Below are positions 11,403 to 24,131 of a DNA stretch of 64,000 bases, piece after piece. The number at the start of each line of letters is the position of its first letter. The stretch's first letter is position 1. Below the pieces are notes generated by a model. It had not been told where the DNA came from, did no database searches, and saw nothing but the letters and a program-made list of their open reading frames with translations. The stretch spans positions 4,789,501-4,853,500 of the forward strand of contig CALZFC010000001.1 of the NCBI GenBank assembly GCA_945643635.1, in the 5' to 3' direction. The stretch comes from Allodiplogaster sudhausi. Lineage: Eukaryota > Nematoda > Chromadorea > Rhabditida > Diplogasteridae. The position numbers and the translations under genes are program-made.

Positions 11403-13551
11403 AAGCCAGCCAGCCAGCCATCTCGTCTGTGATGGCCTAGCCCTGCCTTGCCTCGTCAGACCATACCTCGTGACACGGGCAGAGTGTGCCTCTCCCCACC
11501 TCCCACAACCTCTCCTAGAGCCAGAGCCATCCACCCTCGGCCCTCGTAATTGGCGAAAGATTGGCCCCTTCCTTAGCTATGGAAAAGGAGAGACGCGCGG
11601 ACGTCATGGACTCATCTGCCAAGTATCTCAGTGTGCCTGCTTCGCGTAGCTCAGTTGCCAAGCCTGCCTGCCTGATGAGTCAGACTTTCTCTGCTTTGCG
11701 CCCTCTTATAGCGGCATCTTCAATCCTCGTTAAGAGCTTCTAATGCCCAACGCCGCCTCCTTCTCCAGCTCATTAAGCTCATTAAATGCTACGCGAAACT
11801 CTCCCAGCCCACGCGCGCATACGTTAGAGGATAATGTTTTGCCATCTAATGATATGCTCTAGCCTCGATGATATGACGAAGTGTGCCATTTTTTAGAGAG
11901 CCGTGATATAATCGTAGAATACCAGGAAGCTATCTGGCTTATTGTTAGTTTTCTATTCTTTTTTTTCCTCCTCCGCACGATTGGATGAAGTTGCGCAACG
12001 TTGAGTTATGCCGAGTTTCTCCGTGCTGCTTAAATTCTCGCTCTTCGAGGAGCTAGAGCATAGAAAGCTTTTGCGATTTCAATATTATGCGGATGTATTT
12101 TTCTTTTAATATTTTTGTTATATTTTCTAGAAGATCAAATAAGAGTGGAGCGGTGAAGGGTGAACTGGTCTGGACTGAAAACGAATCCGGGGAGTGGGTG
12201 TTGCGCAGAGCTAGACAGGAGGGAGAGGGCGAAAGGAGGGTGGATGGGAACTGATGCGGAGACGGTTGGGAGAGAGAGAGAGGAGAGAGAGAGTGAGAAC
12301 GAGAGAAAGAGAGAGTGAGAACGAGAGAGAGTGAGAGAGAGAGAGAAAGAAAGAGAGTTGGTGGGGAAAAAGCGCAAAGGAGCGGAACGCTGAGCGTTAG
12401 GGGAGAAGCTGAAAGGAAAGGAAATGGAGAGCTAAAGAAAAAGTGCGCGATGGTTACCGATTGCGAGAGTCGTCTCCGGTGCAATTCCGGAACTGGCATG
12501 TTTGAACGAGGTGTAACAGGGGCTATAGTGTATTTCGAGTTCTAGAAGAGTCTTCATAACCTAATTTAATGTCGCATTAAAGTTATTGCCACCTTCTGTA
12601 CTGTTAAACGGCGCCGTAAAAGAGCAAGGGAGTTGTTAGTTGCTTGAATGAGCCGTAGCAGCATGATCCATAGGAATGTTGGGTCTATAGATGATTATTC
12701 ACAGGTTTCCTGTTCAGTGGCTTCTTGTTGTCTTCCTCATCTCGTCTTTCTTCTCTTTTCTAGTTTTATCATTTTTGGTTCCTTCCATCCTCGTTTTCAT
12801 CATTCTTAAATGTAAGCGTTGCAAAAGGAAAGTGCGACACGTTGTTTGGTCCCCCTGTCACTGTCTTGGCTTCTCCAATTTCATCAGGCTGCTTTTCGCT
12901 TCTGTTTTCTTCTTTTTCTAGAGTTTTCTATAGAAGATTGTCTAATGATGCTATGTGCTATCTTTTGAACGGAATAATCTATGAACGGAATAGTCTTTCG
13001 AGATGTTTACTGTAACCGTATTAATATGTTAGCGGATTATTTTACGGACTATGAGCGTACTTTTTTTTTTACGGATTATAAGGTTACACTTTTCTTTTTG
13101 CAGCGCTCACGCGTATTCCAGCAGCGTTTTGCTGTGTGTGTGTTAGCAGATTCCATCAGGAAGGAACGAAGGAAGAAAGTGAAGAACTGGATAAGAGGTA
13201 TGGATAAGAGAGGCTTGGCAAATATTTGGCATACATGTATTTTTGGCGTATTACGATTAATATATGGACGATTTTTAAGAGTAGAAAAAGGAATTTGTTG
13301 TTGATAATAAACAATTTTTATAGAAAATTGTAAGTCAACAAAATGTAAGTTATTGCAGGAAAAAGGCAGCAGAGATCCCTTTGTTGACTCGTCTCTAGTC
13401 TCTTGTGCATCACTCCGCGTTTGATCTCGTCTAGACGGTCAGCCTATTTTTAAATATAACTGGAGATCGTGAAGCTTAATGTTGGCATGGAGCTTATTGT
13501 TAGTTGTTTTAATTTTATTTAGCAATAATTAATTTAAAAAAAATTCTATAG
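10245..13551. other. CT-rich intergenic region
   Basis: It contains long CT tracts (10560-10600, 10999-11045, 11170-11200, 11340-11400), a GA tract (12270-12355), and a short CCAG run near 11404. The long Ser/Leu frames here come only from the microsatellites. Possible small exons occur at 13104-13197 and from 13357 (both preceded by TGCAG), but I could not place them in a gene. Confidence 0.5.
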
Positions 13552-13667
13552 GGACACCGTGGTATGCGAAGCGTGTCCGAGACGCGAACTTGCCAGTCGT
13601 CGTGTCATCAGAAGGTGGAAGAGATCAGAAGAGTGGAAGAACGAAGAGAAAGAAGGGTCCTGCTAAG
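13552..13667 (+). other. Candidate extra 5' exon of the PNRC gene
   Basis: The segment is bounded by an acceptor (attctatag) and a strong donor (AAG-gtaagc). All three frames are open apart from one stop right at the end. Read as GHRGMRSVSETRT and so on, it leaves phase 2. That fits a junction to an acceptor at 14333, from where SNNQQRSK runs in frame into the PNRC start codon. It may be an upstream coding exon or a 5' UTR exon; RNA evidence would decide. Confidence 0.35.
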
Positions 13668-14355
13668 GTAAGCAATATAACTGTTGTTTCAATGGTTTCA
13701 CGTAAAGAATGAAGTGGTCAAAATTTCGCTTCCCCAACTTGTTTTCCTCTTGAAAGTGGCTTTTGTCAAGGCCTTTTGTCCCGGATAACTTTGGGGGCGA
13801 AATATCAAAAGGAAGAAAAAGTATTAGGAGACAATACTTTGTTATCAGCCATAGAAAGACACGTTTGCATCGAAAGCTAATCAGCGCGTTATTATGCATT
13901 TTTTACTCGTTTTGAGAATCCTTACTAGTTGTGTAGTTTGCACGGGAATACGTGTGTATAAATGAAAGATTTCCGGATTTTGTTGATGTTAATTTGCCAA
14001 GTTAATCCTCCCCCATATCTTCAATCCTTTGCAGGTAGCGAACGCTAAGACGTGCAGCGCCGTCGTCAGCTCTCTCTCTCTCTCTATCGTCTCGAGATCC
14101 AGAGCCCTAACTCCTAATCTCGACCTTATCTCGACTTAATCTCTTATATATATAACTCCTACTCACTGCCGTCCTTGTACACATTCACAAGCCCCGCCCA
14201 TACGTCCATCCTACTTCCATCAACTACCCTCTACACAAAGTTAGTGGCGCAGGGGAAACGATTCTTTAAAAAAGGGGGGGGGGGGGAAATAAGTAGAGTT
14301 TATTCAATATACAACAAATATTGCTTCTTTCAGCAACAACCAGCAAAGAAGCAAA

Positions 14356-15357
14356 ATGTCGTCTGCCAGACGCAACCATAACAACATCAACCTCAACAAG
14401 AAGTTGCCGCTGACCTCAACGGCTTCCTTCTCGTCATCGGGCGACTTTAGCGCCTCGAAGCGTTATAACGGTGGCTTCACTCCCGGACAGGTGGGATTTG
14501 AGTGATTTTATTGCCCATAGCTTACGGACCGACCGTAAAATTGGATAATAGGTTACGGACCGACCGTAAAATAGTCTCTCTGCCTAGCTCTATTTTACGG
14601 ACCAACCGTGAAATATGTTTTACTGACCGACCGTAAAATAGACTTCATGCTCCCTTCAGGAAAACTCGCTCGGCTCCGTGCCATCGACTCCGAAGGGACG
14701 GCCATCGCAGGGCGCAGGCGGGCGCAGCAATCGCGTGCCGCGTCGCGCCGCATCCATGTACATCGGAGGAGGAGGCGGCGGTGTCGAATGCCTCGGCGAG
14801 TATAGGATGCCGAACAGCAACTACTGCTCGCCCACCGCCTACATCAAGCAGCAACAGAGACAGAGGAACGCCGTGACGCCGCCATTCGCCGGCTCCAAAT
14901 TCACCGATTCGCCATCCGCGAGAGCTGTCCCGCTCCCGCCTGTCAGCTGGTTCGATGATGAGGTTAGAGCGTTTTTAGTTAATTAATTAAGTAATTAATT
15001 AAAGAAAAAACCCCAAAAACTGGCGAAACATTTATACTGCAGTTTTTAGCAATATATTCATTGTGAATTGGAATAAATAGTTGGCGAAAAAAATCAATAA
15101 TAAAGAAACAAATGAATAAAGAAAGAAAGAATTCAATATCACCCCCTCTCCAGTCAACTTGCGAGTCGACGTCCTTCTCCCTGAGCGACTCGTGCCCATC
15201 TTCCTCTGACTCTGAATCGTCGTCCTCTCTCTGCTCCACTGACGTCATCTCCTCAGCTTCTTCCATGACAAAGACCATGACGTCATCGGGGGTCCAGGCA
15301 CCAGGAATACGCCTCAGTCCATTCCAGCTGATTGCGGCGTGTTCGGCAGTGGTCTAA
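14356..15357 (+). CDS. PNRC-type decapping cofactor / nuclear receptor coactivator
   Basis: Three exons, 14356-14490, 14660-14962 and 15154-15357, all joined in phase 0, give 213 residues. The diagnostic element is near residue 130-146: FAGSKFTDSPSARAVPLPPVSW. It matches the PNRC1/PNRC2 motif ([22 protein letters not shown]), a short linear motif with an SH3-like proline core followed by Trp. In vertebrates PNRC2 uses it to hold DCP1 and stimulate mRNA decapping and nonsense-mediated decay; PNRC1 also coactivates nuclear receptors. The rest is low-complexity: an Asn/Lys-rich start (MSSARRNHNNINLNKK), a Gly patch, and a Ser/Asp/Glu-rich C-terminal exon (SDSCPSSSDSESSSS) ending LSPFQLIAACSAVV. 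A TTTCAG site lies 23 bp before the ATG, so the leader is spliced or trans-spliced. The family name rests on the motif alone. Confidence 0.7.
14519..14641. repeat. Palindromic 20-bp repeat, four copies, PNRC intron 1
   Basis: The core TTACGGACCGACCGTAAAAT occurs at about 14521 and 14554, with variants at about 14592 (TTTTACGGACCAACCGTGAAA) and 14619 (TTTTACTGACCGACCGTAAAA). Each copy is itself an inverted repeat (TTACGG, 5-base centre, CCGTAA), so it can fold into a small hairpin. Confidence 0.8.
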
Positions 15358-18300
15358 GGAGACCCACCTGCCAGAGGGTCCTATCACTCCCCCCCCCACT
15401 TTAACCACACCCCATGCTACTACCACCCCTCCCTCCTGTTCCATACGGGAGTCCCCCCAGATTCTTTCGATCAAGCACCACCCTTTTTCCATTCATTGCC
15501 TGCTCATCCTTAATCGCCGCCGTAGAGTTTCACGAGTGTTTTAAAGATGTGCTGCATTCTTTTTTTCATATGCCTGCCCCTAGGGCATAGTCGCTTTTGT
15601 TCTCTTGTAAGTTGCGAAACAAAGAAGAGGTCCCGGAGGCGCTTTCTATGTGTTAAGTTAACCAAGCAACACTGCTGTTTTATATTCTTTTAGACCACTC
15701 CCGACAAGTTTATTCATTTTCCTAATTCTCATAATTTAGTTCTCGGCTTTACTTCAAGAAGCACTCCCGAAATCCTCTGTTTCTCTTCTCTTCTCTCCGC
15801 GACTTCTATCTCTTTTTCTCTTCTTGTTCTCAGTGCTACGGTATGATTCCTTCATTGCACGTGTGTGTCTCTCTCTCATTTTCATTCTCTCTTTTTTTTT
15901 TGGTGCGCTAACTTTTGGTGTACAATTAGAGTTGAGCATATACGGTATCAGAGATAGCGGAGATCATTTTTGCTTGTTGAATACGTACGTCTGCAATTGT
16001 ATATAGAGCGCGCCCCTCTGACTTCCGGTAAGTTTAAGTGCTACCCGTGTGAGAGTGTTCTTCCTTTAATATCTAAAGGCCGCCAATTCTAGGTTGTTAT
16101 CTATATCTAGACCCTGATGAGACCTCCACACACACGGAAAGCACTGTAAATCGAATCGAAGCGTTAACATCTTAAAAAAGCGCCTATTGCTCTGTAAGCT
16201 ATGTATATCTTCTATACTCTCGTATTCTTACTCATTCCTCCTCTCTGCTATGTGTTTTCTCAAGGCTTCATGCCTACCGTGTTTCTCTCTCTCTCCCTCT
16301 TTTTAATCTTCTTAATCTTAATTTTTGTCACATTTTAATGCGATTTTTTTGTTGTTGTTTAACTTTTAATTCTCATTGTCGGACTTGAAAGTCATTATCG
16401 TATGCTTTTTATCCTTTTTTATAATTTTGTTTGTTTTAATAGAAACGCTGCCGGTGCAAAAATGTGTGTCGTAGCTTCTCAGTGGTTTTACCTCTCAGAT
16501 CTTACTAACGCATTTGTGTGTCTCTTTGTCTTTGTGCGTTTTTGGCACGTTTCCAACTGAAATTAATTCCTTTTCTCTTTTTTCTCTCTCTCATTCTCTC
16601 GCTGTACATGTTGGGGTCGCTCACTCACTGCAGTACGGATACTCCAGCGCTGACGTTTAATTCTGTGTCTATTTTTTAAATACCTTTTTAACTTGCAGTT
16701 TTTCCCCATCTTTTGTTATCTAATTACATTCACACGATTATTATTATTATATTTGTATCGTTTTTATTCTTTAAATGTATTTAGCTTCCTTTAACAAAAT
16801 GGTCACTGCACTTGGATATGTAATGGGGTTTTGTCATTGTAGAAAGTCTTGTAGCACCCTACATGTTTTACTTTTCATACCACCCGCAGAGAGCGAGCTT
16901 TCGGTTTTGTTATCTTTTTGCACGCCCCTCCACACAATTTTCTCTCCATTCCTACCTCAACATGCGTTCGACTCGACCCGAGAAGTGTACTGTATCTGCC
17001 TACTGTAGTCCCTGTTTCTCTCTTTGTCCCTCTCTCACTCTCTCACTGTCTCTCTCTCCCTTGCTCTCTCGCCATCCTCTCTGCATTGTACATAGCCTTA
17101 TGTTTGCATTGTAGAGTAGCTATTAGTGAGAGGTATCTATTCTTCGTCCCCCCTTCCCTTTCCATAACATCGAAGGCGTACACAGAACCTTCACTCGGCG
17201 ATAGCTGCATAAGTCCTCATAAGCTTGGAGAGAATCAATCATTTTATGGGGGTATCGATTTTTGCAAGAACTTTAACAAGCTAATACCAAGCTACTCTCA
17301 GGCTCTCCCCTCGTCACCAGTTCCCGACCTTTGGTTTTCCCCTCTCACCCAAAACCCAACTCCCAACCCCACTTTTCTCCTCCTCCTCCTCCTCTTTCTC
17401 ACCCTTACACAACTTCCCGACCTATGACGTGTCTCTTCTCGTAGCGCCTTCGACTACCTCGAACATGTTTATTATCTCCTTGTTCATTCCTCTCGACTTC
17501 TCTGTTTTTTTTTCGCGCCTTTTCTTTTTTTGTTGCCTTCTCTCGAGCCATACGAGAAAAGGCACGTTATTGTGTTGGAAAGCTATTTTATCTCGGCCTA
17601 CCCCCCCCCCCCCCTACTCTTTTCTCCTTCCTAAAAACGATCGACATAGGTTACAAGTACAGTATCTCCCCCCAGCCTGCCTTCGCCACAGTATCTCTGT
17701 TGGCCCACTTCGGCCTACAGTATGCCCTGCTGGCCCACAGTATCCACGCGTATTATGATGTGCACGATGTTTTGTGTTTCGCATGAGATATGAGTTAGTC
17801 TCTTACTTCTCCATGTTTTATACACTTTCCCGTCTTCCGCAGACTTGTGTGTTGTACTATGCTGCTTCTGTGTACTCTTGTTGCACTAGCCCTGCACTTT
17901 TGTTGTACTCTTGACCCGTACTTTTTAGCACCAGAGCGAAACCCGGCCAATGCACCCTTGATTTTTGTGTCTTTGCGCCCGGTTCTCGCGTCTCTCTCTC
18001 TCTTTAATGTTAGTGGCCAGCAAGTCATGTAACACGCACAGAACGGACCCTCTTGGAAAGCCACTCTGGTGCCATCCAGAACCCCTTTTTTCCTTGTTTT
18101 AGACCCCTGTTTTTTTCGCGCTCGTTTTAGACCCCTTTTATCTCTGACTCAAACTCGTAGCTTTTGATGCGTTTTGGATATTGTGCAACTGTGGCCAATT
18201 CACATTGTGGAAGCTTGCGCGACATGGCAGAAGGAAGCTCTGAACTGTAATCGTTGTATTTTTCGCTTTTTCCCCGTCTTTCTTTTTTCCTATATTTAAA

Positions 18301-18998
18301 GCGTCATCGTATTCTGCGTTTTCTATAACCAGTCTAACGTGTTTGCGTGCCTCCCCAGTGTCTTTTCCCTGTTCTCATGACCCCTATCCCGTCGGGTTCC
18401 CCTTATCCCACCAGCCAGCCCTTTAGTCCCCTTCCCTATTCCAGCCCCCACTAGTCCTCTTACGGTAACAGAGCTCTATGGTTTTCCCGTAAATGTGTGC
18501 AAACTTTGTATTACATTAAGAGTTTCCATAGTAGTAACTAGCAGAGTGAAGACTAGAGGCTTAGCCGATCGCAATTTATATTCCCTTCTCCCCCCCCTGC
18601 CCTTTTTATTGTTGATATGATTATGGGACTTCTCTACGATCACGAAGTCCACAAAGTTTTCATGTGCACACCATCCGAGAAAGCGACGAATCGGGGATTT
18701 TTTGACCAATCCTCAATTTTGCCTGTTTTATTGACCATCTCTCTCACTACTGGATTGTGTCTTTTTTGCCCCTTTTTCGTCAGAACTGAAATGACGAGAA
18801 TCCGTTCGGTATACTGTATTTGCTTCTAAAAGCAGCTTATATTTTATCTTGACCTATGAGATCTGAATTTCGAACATCGATTAATATAAACCGTCGGATC
18901 AAGGATGTCGTTGCTTGTACAAAGGAAGATGACATTTGGCATTGAGAGTTCCAAACAGAGAAGATATCTTTAGAAGTTGAGGAAAGAGGTACAAGCTT
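15358..18998. other. Pyrimidine-rich region between PNRC and REV7
   Basis: Probably the 3' UTR of PNRC and the upstream region of REV7. I see short CT tracts, a run of Ts and Cs on the plus strand, and a cluster of ACAGTATC-type motifs at 17660-17745 that recur four or five times. No exon chain with plausible protein content was found. Confidence 0.45.
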
Positions 18999-19802
18999 AT
19001 GGGGAAAGAAAATGTTGAAAGTTGTAACAGCCCGATGAGAGGCAGAGGCCGGGGAGGAACGCGAGGGGCTGGGAGAGGAACGCGAGGGGCTGGGAGAGGA
19101 GCGCGAGGGGCTAAGCGAGATGGACCCGCGAGCCGCTCTACCGAGAAGGTCGATGGAGATAAGAAGACACTGCACCTCATAGCTGGGCCGAGAGCGGCGA
19201 GCGGGGCAACAGGTAAGGAGAAGTGTAGAGAGCAAGAGAGAGAGAGAGATAGACAGAGACAGAGAGAGAGACAGAGAGAGAGAGAGAATAAAGGAAAAAA
19301 GGGGTTGATAGAATAATCCAGATATAAGATAGAGAGAGTTAGAGAAATGGAGAAATTTGTGAGAAATAACAGGAGAGACGAGATTAGAAGATAATCTGAG
19401 GGAGAGATTTTGGTATGAGTGAGCAGGGAGAGAGAGAGCGAGAGCGGAGAGGACAGCTTGAGGGGAGAGAGAGCAGAGAAGGAGAGGGGGGAGAGATAGC
19501 AGAGAGAGAGAGAGAGGGAGAGAGAGAGAATACGAGAGGGAAAATATGCCTAAAACCTCGGTTGATCAACAAATTCCAAAATGAATAATAAATTGGTCAT
19601 TCCGCATTCTTGTCATTCAGGTTCCTGCGAGAGTATCGCTGAATTCCTGCGCGCTGCTGCTCACGTCATAACGTATCGCTTCGCAAACTACGGCCACGAA
19701 CACTTCATCGACCGACACTTTGATATCGTACCCTATAAGGTTCGTGTGGATTCTAATAGTCTATTTCAATGTTCCTTAGTTCACGTCTCTCTAATTCGCA
19801 TG

Positions 19803-19868
<66 letters not shown>

Positions 19869-20714
19869 AGCCCTTGTGTTAGGAAAAAAGGGACGCGAAC
19901 TCAAATGCTAGTTTTTGGCCTTTTAACCATTGAACCAACGAATTATCATTAGACACCATCCTTTATTGTCGGGTGCAGCCTTATCACTTCTGTCCTCTTA
20001 GTTAGGAAGTAGTAAATTTATGTCTTAATCCAAGTTACATACAATTTGTACGGCCTTTCCATTAGCCTGTTGTTTTTCTCTTTGTTGAAGTCGTAAACTG
20101 AATTTAACCATCAACGTGGCCTTTGTGCACAGCGCTGCCAACTTCCAGCGGTGAAGGCGTACATTGACACGTCGATGCTTCGCGTTAGAAGGGAGATGCG
20201 CTTCGAATCGTTGGCCATGTTGGTTGGCAGCTCGGAGAGGGGGCAGGGAAAAAAGAGAGCAGAGAGAGAGAGAGAGGTGAGAGATTGAAAGAAAGCAAGA
20301 GAACGAGAGACACATAGAGTAATTGTTCAGGATCGTCATCGGCATCGTTGACGAGAGTGCCGAGCATGCGCTACTTGAGTTCTGCTTCCGCCTCTATCCG
20401 GCAAAGGGATACCGATACAGAACACTGTCAGAGGAGGTGAAAGAGAAATGAGAGAGGGAGAATGAGCAAGGGATATAGGGAGAGAGAGAGTTGGATAGAG
20501 AGAGAGAGAGATAGAGAGAGAATGATTGAGGGATAGAGAGAGAGTGAGAGATAGAGAGAGAGAATGATAGAGAGAGAATGAAAGAGGGATAGAGAGAGAG
20601 AGAGTGAGAGAGGGATAGAGAGAGATGGAGAGTGAGAAAGGGATAGAGAGAGAAAGAGAGAATGATAGAGGGATAGCGAGAGAGTGAGAGAGGGATAGAT
20701 AGAGAGAGAGGGAG

Positions 20715-20757
<43 letters not shown>

Positions 20758-21570
20758 CTACTCATCCACAGGACCCCAGTGGACAAGGAGGTGTGCGCAA
20801 CACGCCGCCTTCTCGCACGCGCTCTCTTCCATCTCCAGTCCTATCCATTGCATCCAGAGCTGCTGAGTAAACTGGCCAATACAAGTAGGATTCTTTATTA
20901 TTATTATTATTATTATGATTTTTAGCTATTTAAAATAGTTTAATTATTAATATTTATATACAACGACATCATCTTTTTTTTTTAAATTTTTGAATCTGAT
21001 TGTTGCTTTGTATGCAAAAAAAAAGATTCGAGAATTTCTGTAATGACTTCATCTTCAGAGACTACTCTCGCCATCTCGCTACTGAGGACAGACACGACCA
21101 TTCCGGCTGGGGTACGGTGGGTTTTTTTTAAGAATTAGAAGGGAAAAAAGAAACAGTCTCCTCATGATAAGTCACGTTTCTTTGTGTGGTAAAACATGAT
21201 GAAAGTAGTAATGATAACGATTAGTTTAAAAACTACAGTAGTTGGAGGAGTCTATATATTTTTGCGAACTTCTTTTACTTCTCTCCTTATTTACCTCCTT
21301 CATCACAGAGTCAATGGAGCGAACGCGAGGAGCCTCCGCCAGTTCCCGAGCCTTCACGCGTACACTTTTACACCGAATCTGTGCACAGCGAGTACAATGT
21401 GGTGAGTTTGACAAATTGTTGTCGATCAATAAATATATAAATGTTTCTTTTTTTTATAAATTCAATACTCTTTATACTTGTTCTCTTCGCAGATCTCTGG
21501 ATATCTACGAGCTCCGGCCTTGTCCTTCAGCACTGTTACAAAGCGTTTCCATATCTGCTCGTGGAAGTAG
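18999..21570 (+). CDS. rev7: REV7 / MAD2L2, HORMA-domain adaptor
   Basis: Eight exons: 18999-19212, 19621-19739, 20133-20218, 20331-20426, 20772-20884, 21059-21111, 21309-21401 and 21493-21570 (283 residues). REV7 is a HORMA protein that closes around short peptides, as in REV3 of DNA polymerase zeta and shieldin. Exons 2-4 align with the REV7 core: IAEFLRAAAHVITYRF (REV7 CEFLEVAVHLILYV), then FDIVPYKRCQLPAVKAYI (YNVPVQMSCHPELNQYI), then MIVIGIVDESAEHALLEFCF. Exon 5 supplies VCATRRLLARALFHLQ, exon 6 the strand TTLAISLLRTD, and exon 8 ends GYLRAPALSFSTV. Exon 1 adds a 70-residue N-terminal extension rich in RG and RGG (RGRGRGGTRGAGRGTRGAG) that human REV7 lacks. The ends of exons 4 and 6 have in-phase alternatives. 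The exon 1 start is the first ATG of the open frame. Confidence 0.7.
19806..19867. repeat. (CT)n microsatellite in REV7 intron 2
   Basis: Uninterrupted CT run of about 60 bp, one of the longest in the window. A long GA run in the same transcript (about 20717-20755, intron 4) is complementary to it. Confidence 0.95.
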
Positions 21571-22049
21571 TGATTGCGATTCATGGTATTTATATGCCTA
21601 TACACAATTTGTATTGTTTTGTTATTATCATACGGAAGTTAGAACATCTCAATTGACGGCAATAAAGTGTACAGTTCTTCGACTTACTGAGACCTTGGCA
21701 AAAGAACAGCGAAATTTTGCTCAAGGTATGAGGGATTATGCAGATATGGCTTGAGTTAGCCGATGTAACAAAAAAAATTATGTTGGTTATGAAGGTCAAA
21801 GACATAAAGGAAATCAGAATAAAGGAAGAAAACTCTCAAATCGCGAAATTAGATCTACATGTAGATGATCCTTTTTCGAGTACGTTTTTTTTCAACTTCC
21901 TATGTTTACTCAGACGGTGTAAATATAGGGTTCGGAATAATAAAATATACGAAATGTGATGCTTCGCGAATCTCAAAACTTGTTAAGTTCTGCGATCTTT
22001 GCTTTTTCTGAAAGTTGAGTTGTGTTGATACTGCTTTTTACAGGTAATA

Positions 22050-23407
22050 ATGCGTCTGGAGACGTGCTACTTTTGCTCGTCGCCAGTGTATCCCGGTCAT
22101 GGCACTACATTTGTCAGGAATGATTCGACGGTGAGCGATTTTATTTTCTTTATTATTTATTAGTTTTTTTTTGCTTTTGAAACCGTTTCTTTCTTTTCTT
22201 TTTCTTTCTAGTTTAAATATAAAACTCATTTTCCTTGCAGATCTTCCGATTCTGCAGATCCAAGTGCCACAAGTTGTTCAAGAAGAAGCGCAATCCGCGC
22301 AAGACCAAGTGGACCAAGGTAGGAAGCTCCTTTTCAGTTTTGTTTTCTGTTCTGTGTTGTGCGAGACTTCCATGGTAACACAAAAATGAAGGAATACCGC
22401 GTAATTCCAAAGTACTTGTGACGAATGCTGATTTGATTTGAAACTTTGAGTTCGTACAGTGGTGCTTTTTCGATGTCCCATTATGAGGAATATTCGCTTG
22501 GAAAAACAGGGGCGATCCAGCGCGTTTTATGGAAAGAACTTTGTAAAAAATTATTGGGAATATTTTTTTGTGCAAAATTTAAAGCAAGTGTGACGAGGTA
22601 TATTTAATTGGACATATTTTTTTTCTTTGGAATTTTTTTGAGTAAAAAATAATACATGAATATATTCATTCCAGGCGTCTCGCCGTGCGCGCGGCAAGGA
22701 GCTCGTCAATGACTCGACGCAGCTGCTCGAGCAGAAGAAGAACGAGCCGCTCAAGTACGAACGAGCACTCTGGGAGAAGGTGATCGAGGCCACCAAGCAG
22801 GTCTCCACGCTCAAGCACAAGAGGTTCTAGCTGTTTTTTTATTTTTTATTTCGAGATTCGAGCTCTATTTAACCACCCGATTCGAGCTATTTAACGTCCC
22901 AATTCAAGCTATTTAACGGTCCAATTCGAGCTTTATTTAACAGCCCGATTCGAGCTTTATTTAACAGCCCGAGACTAGGAAAAAAAGAAGATATTGTTGT
23001 CAAAGCTTGTCGAAACGACTTTGATAGCTATCGCAACTGTGCTTTCTTTATATTTAACGCCCACATCGATCTTATTGCTAGTCACATGGAGCAATCTCAA
23101 AGTGTTTTTGTTTTAATGTTTTCTTTTCTTTTTAGAAGATCTGTTTATTTAAAGACAGGCATATTGCTTTTAGGAGTAGGACAAAAAAAAAAGAATTTAA
23201 AAAACTTTTCTCTCCAGGTACGCGAACAAGATCCGCAAGGCGATCCAGCCGGGCAAAGTGGCGAAGAGGACGCGCGAGCTCGGCCGCGTCAAGGACAGAA
23301 TGCATCTTATCCGGGCGCCAGTCGCTGCCGCCGCGGCCGCCACCGCCAAGGCCAAGGACGCCAGCAAGACGAAAAAGACCAAGGAAGTGGCGATGGAGAC
23401 GAATTAA
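22050..23407 (+). CDS. rsl24d1: RSL24D1 / RLP24, 60S ribosome assembly factor
   Basis: Four exons, 22050-22130, 22241-22318, 22675-22823 and 23218-23407, join in phase and give 165 residues, close to the 163 of the human protein. Rlp24 is the pre-60S placeholder later exchanged for ribosomal protein eL24 after nuclear export. The N-terminal zinc-binding module is complete: [13 protein letters not shown], then [10 protein letters not shown], giving the four cysteines, followed by [15 protein letters not shown]. After that come [19 protein letters not shown] and the [12 protein letters not shown] motif. The C-terminus is Ala/Lys-rich and ends MET-N. An apparent stop four bases into intron 3 (AG-gttctag) is avoided by splicing to 23218. 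The gene lies 480 bp downstream of REV7 on the same strand. A good acceptor (tttttacag) sits just before the start, compatible with trans-splicing. Confidence 0.93.
22847..22978. repeat. About 28-bp tandem repeat, five copies, RSL24D1 intron 3
   Basis: Unit CGATTCGAGCTTTATTTAAC plus AGCC, repeated five times with small changes and starting about 25 bp after the exon 3 donor. Confidence 0.85.
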
Positions 23408-24131
23408 ATGTCACATTGAATTATCGATTCATTTCTTTTGGGCTCACTTTTTTCGCCTTTTACGTAAAGGCCAAATGAATTCAAATTTAGTAATTTCCAT
23501 ATAAAAAAAAACAAACCTTTTTTATTTGCCTCCAATCAGTACGAATTCTAAATTTTAAATATAGAAGAAAAAAAAACTTAAAACATCGCCGCATTTCTCC
23601 TTGACTGTTCCGTATACAAGTGTACGGATTGCAACTCGTCTCACAGTTTTGTTATTGCTGATTTTATCGCTTTTTGTTGTTGGTGGCTCGAGTTGTGCGC
23701 GTCCACTCTTCCGTGTGTTTGTTGTCTGTTGGAAAAGAATTTTGGAAGACGAATAAAGTTTGGAAATGACACATTGAGCACTGATGTGAAGTACGCCATA
23801 GCGTTTGAAACGCTTCTTCAATACTTATCACTATGACTTATTTATTTTCCTTGATTTGTTTATTTTGATTGTATTTTTGTGCTTTCGATTGGAGAAAATA
23901 GTATTGCTCCTTTCGTTTGTTTGTGTTTGTTGCAACTAGTTAACGTGCCACAATATAAGTTAGGTTACCTTGATTTCCTTTTTTTCCTTGAGTGAAATAT
24001 GTCCTTCAAATAGGAAGCGTTTGCTAGAGCATTGTGGTAGATGGTGGGGGTGTCTTTAGAGATTAACTCTTAAGTTAAGAGTACCTTAAGGAATCTTATC
24101 ATCTGAGCCAGAACTTAAAGGCTCACACAAG
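23408..24131. other. Intergenic region between RSL24D1 and SRRM1
   Basis: AT-rich unique sequence, probably the RSL24D1 3' UTR and the SRRM1 promoter. No further gene is seen on either strand. Confidence 0.5.

Noticed and set aside
10733..11649. Three overlapping frames of 150-182 residues
   Set aside because: All are Ser/Leu/Pro-rich readings of CT tracts, with no recognisable protein features between them.
19868..19948. tRNA-like sequence on the minus strand (TGGTTCAATGGTTAA, then GAGTTCGCGTCCC)
   Set aside because: A- and B-box-like motifs are present, but I cannot form an acceptor stem or a proper anticodon stem. At most it is a degraded tRNA-derived repeat.
21651..21754. Open stretch TVLRLTETLAKEQRNFAQGM between REV7 and RSL24D1
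   Set aside because: It lies after the REV7 stop, has no in-phase acceptor that would join it to either gene, and is short.
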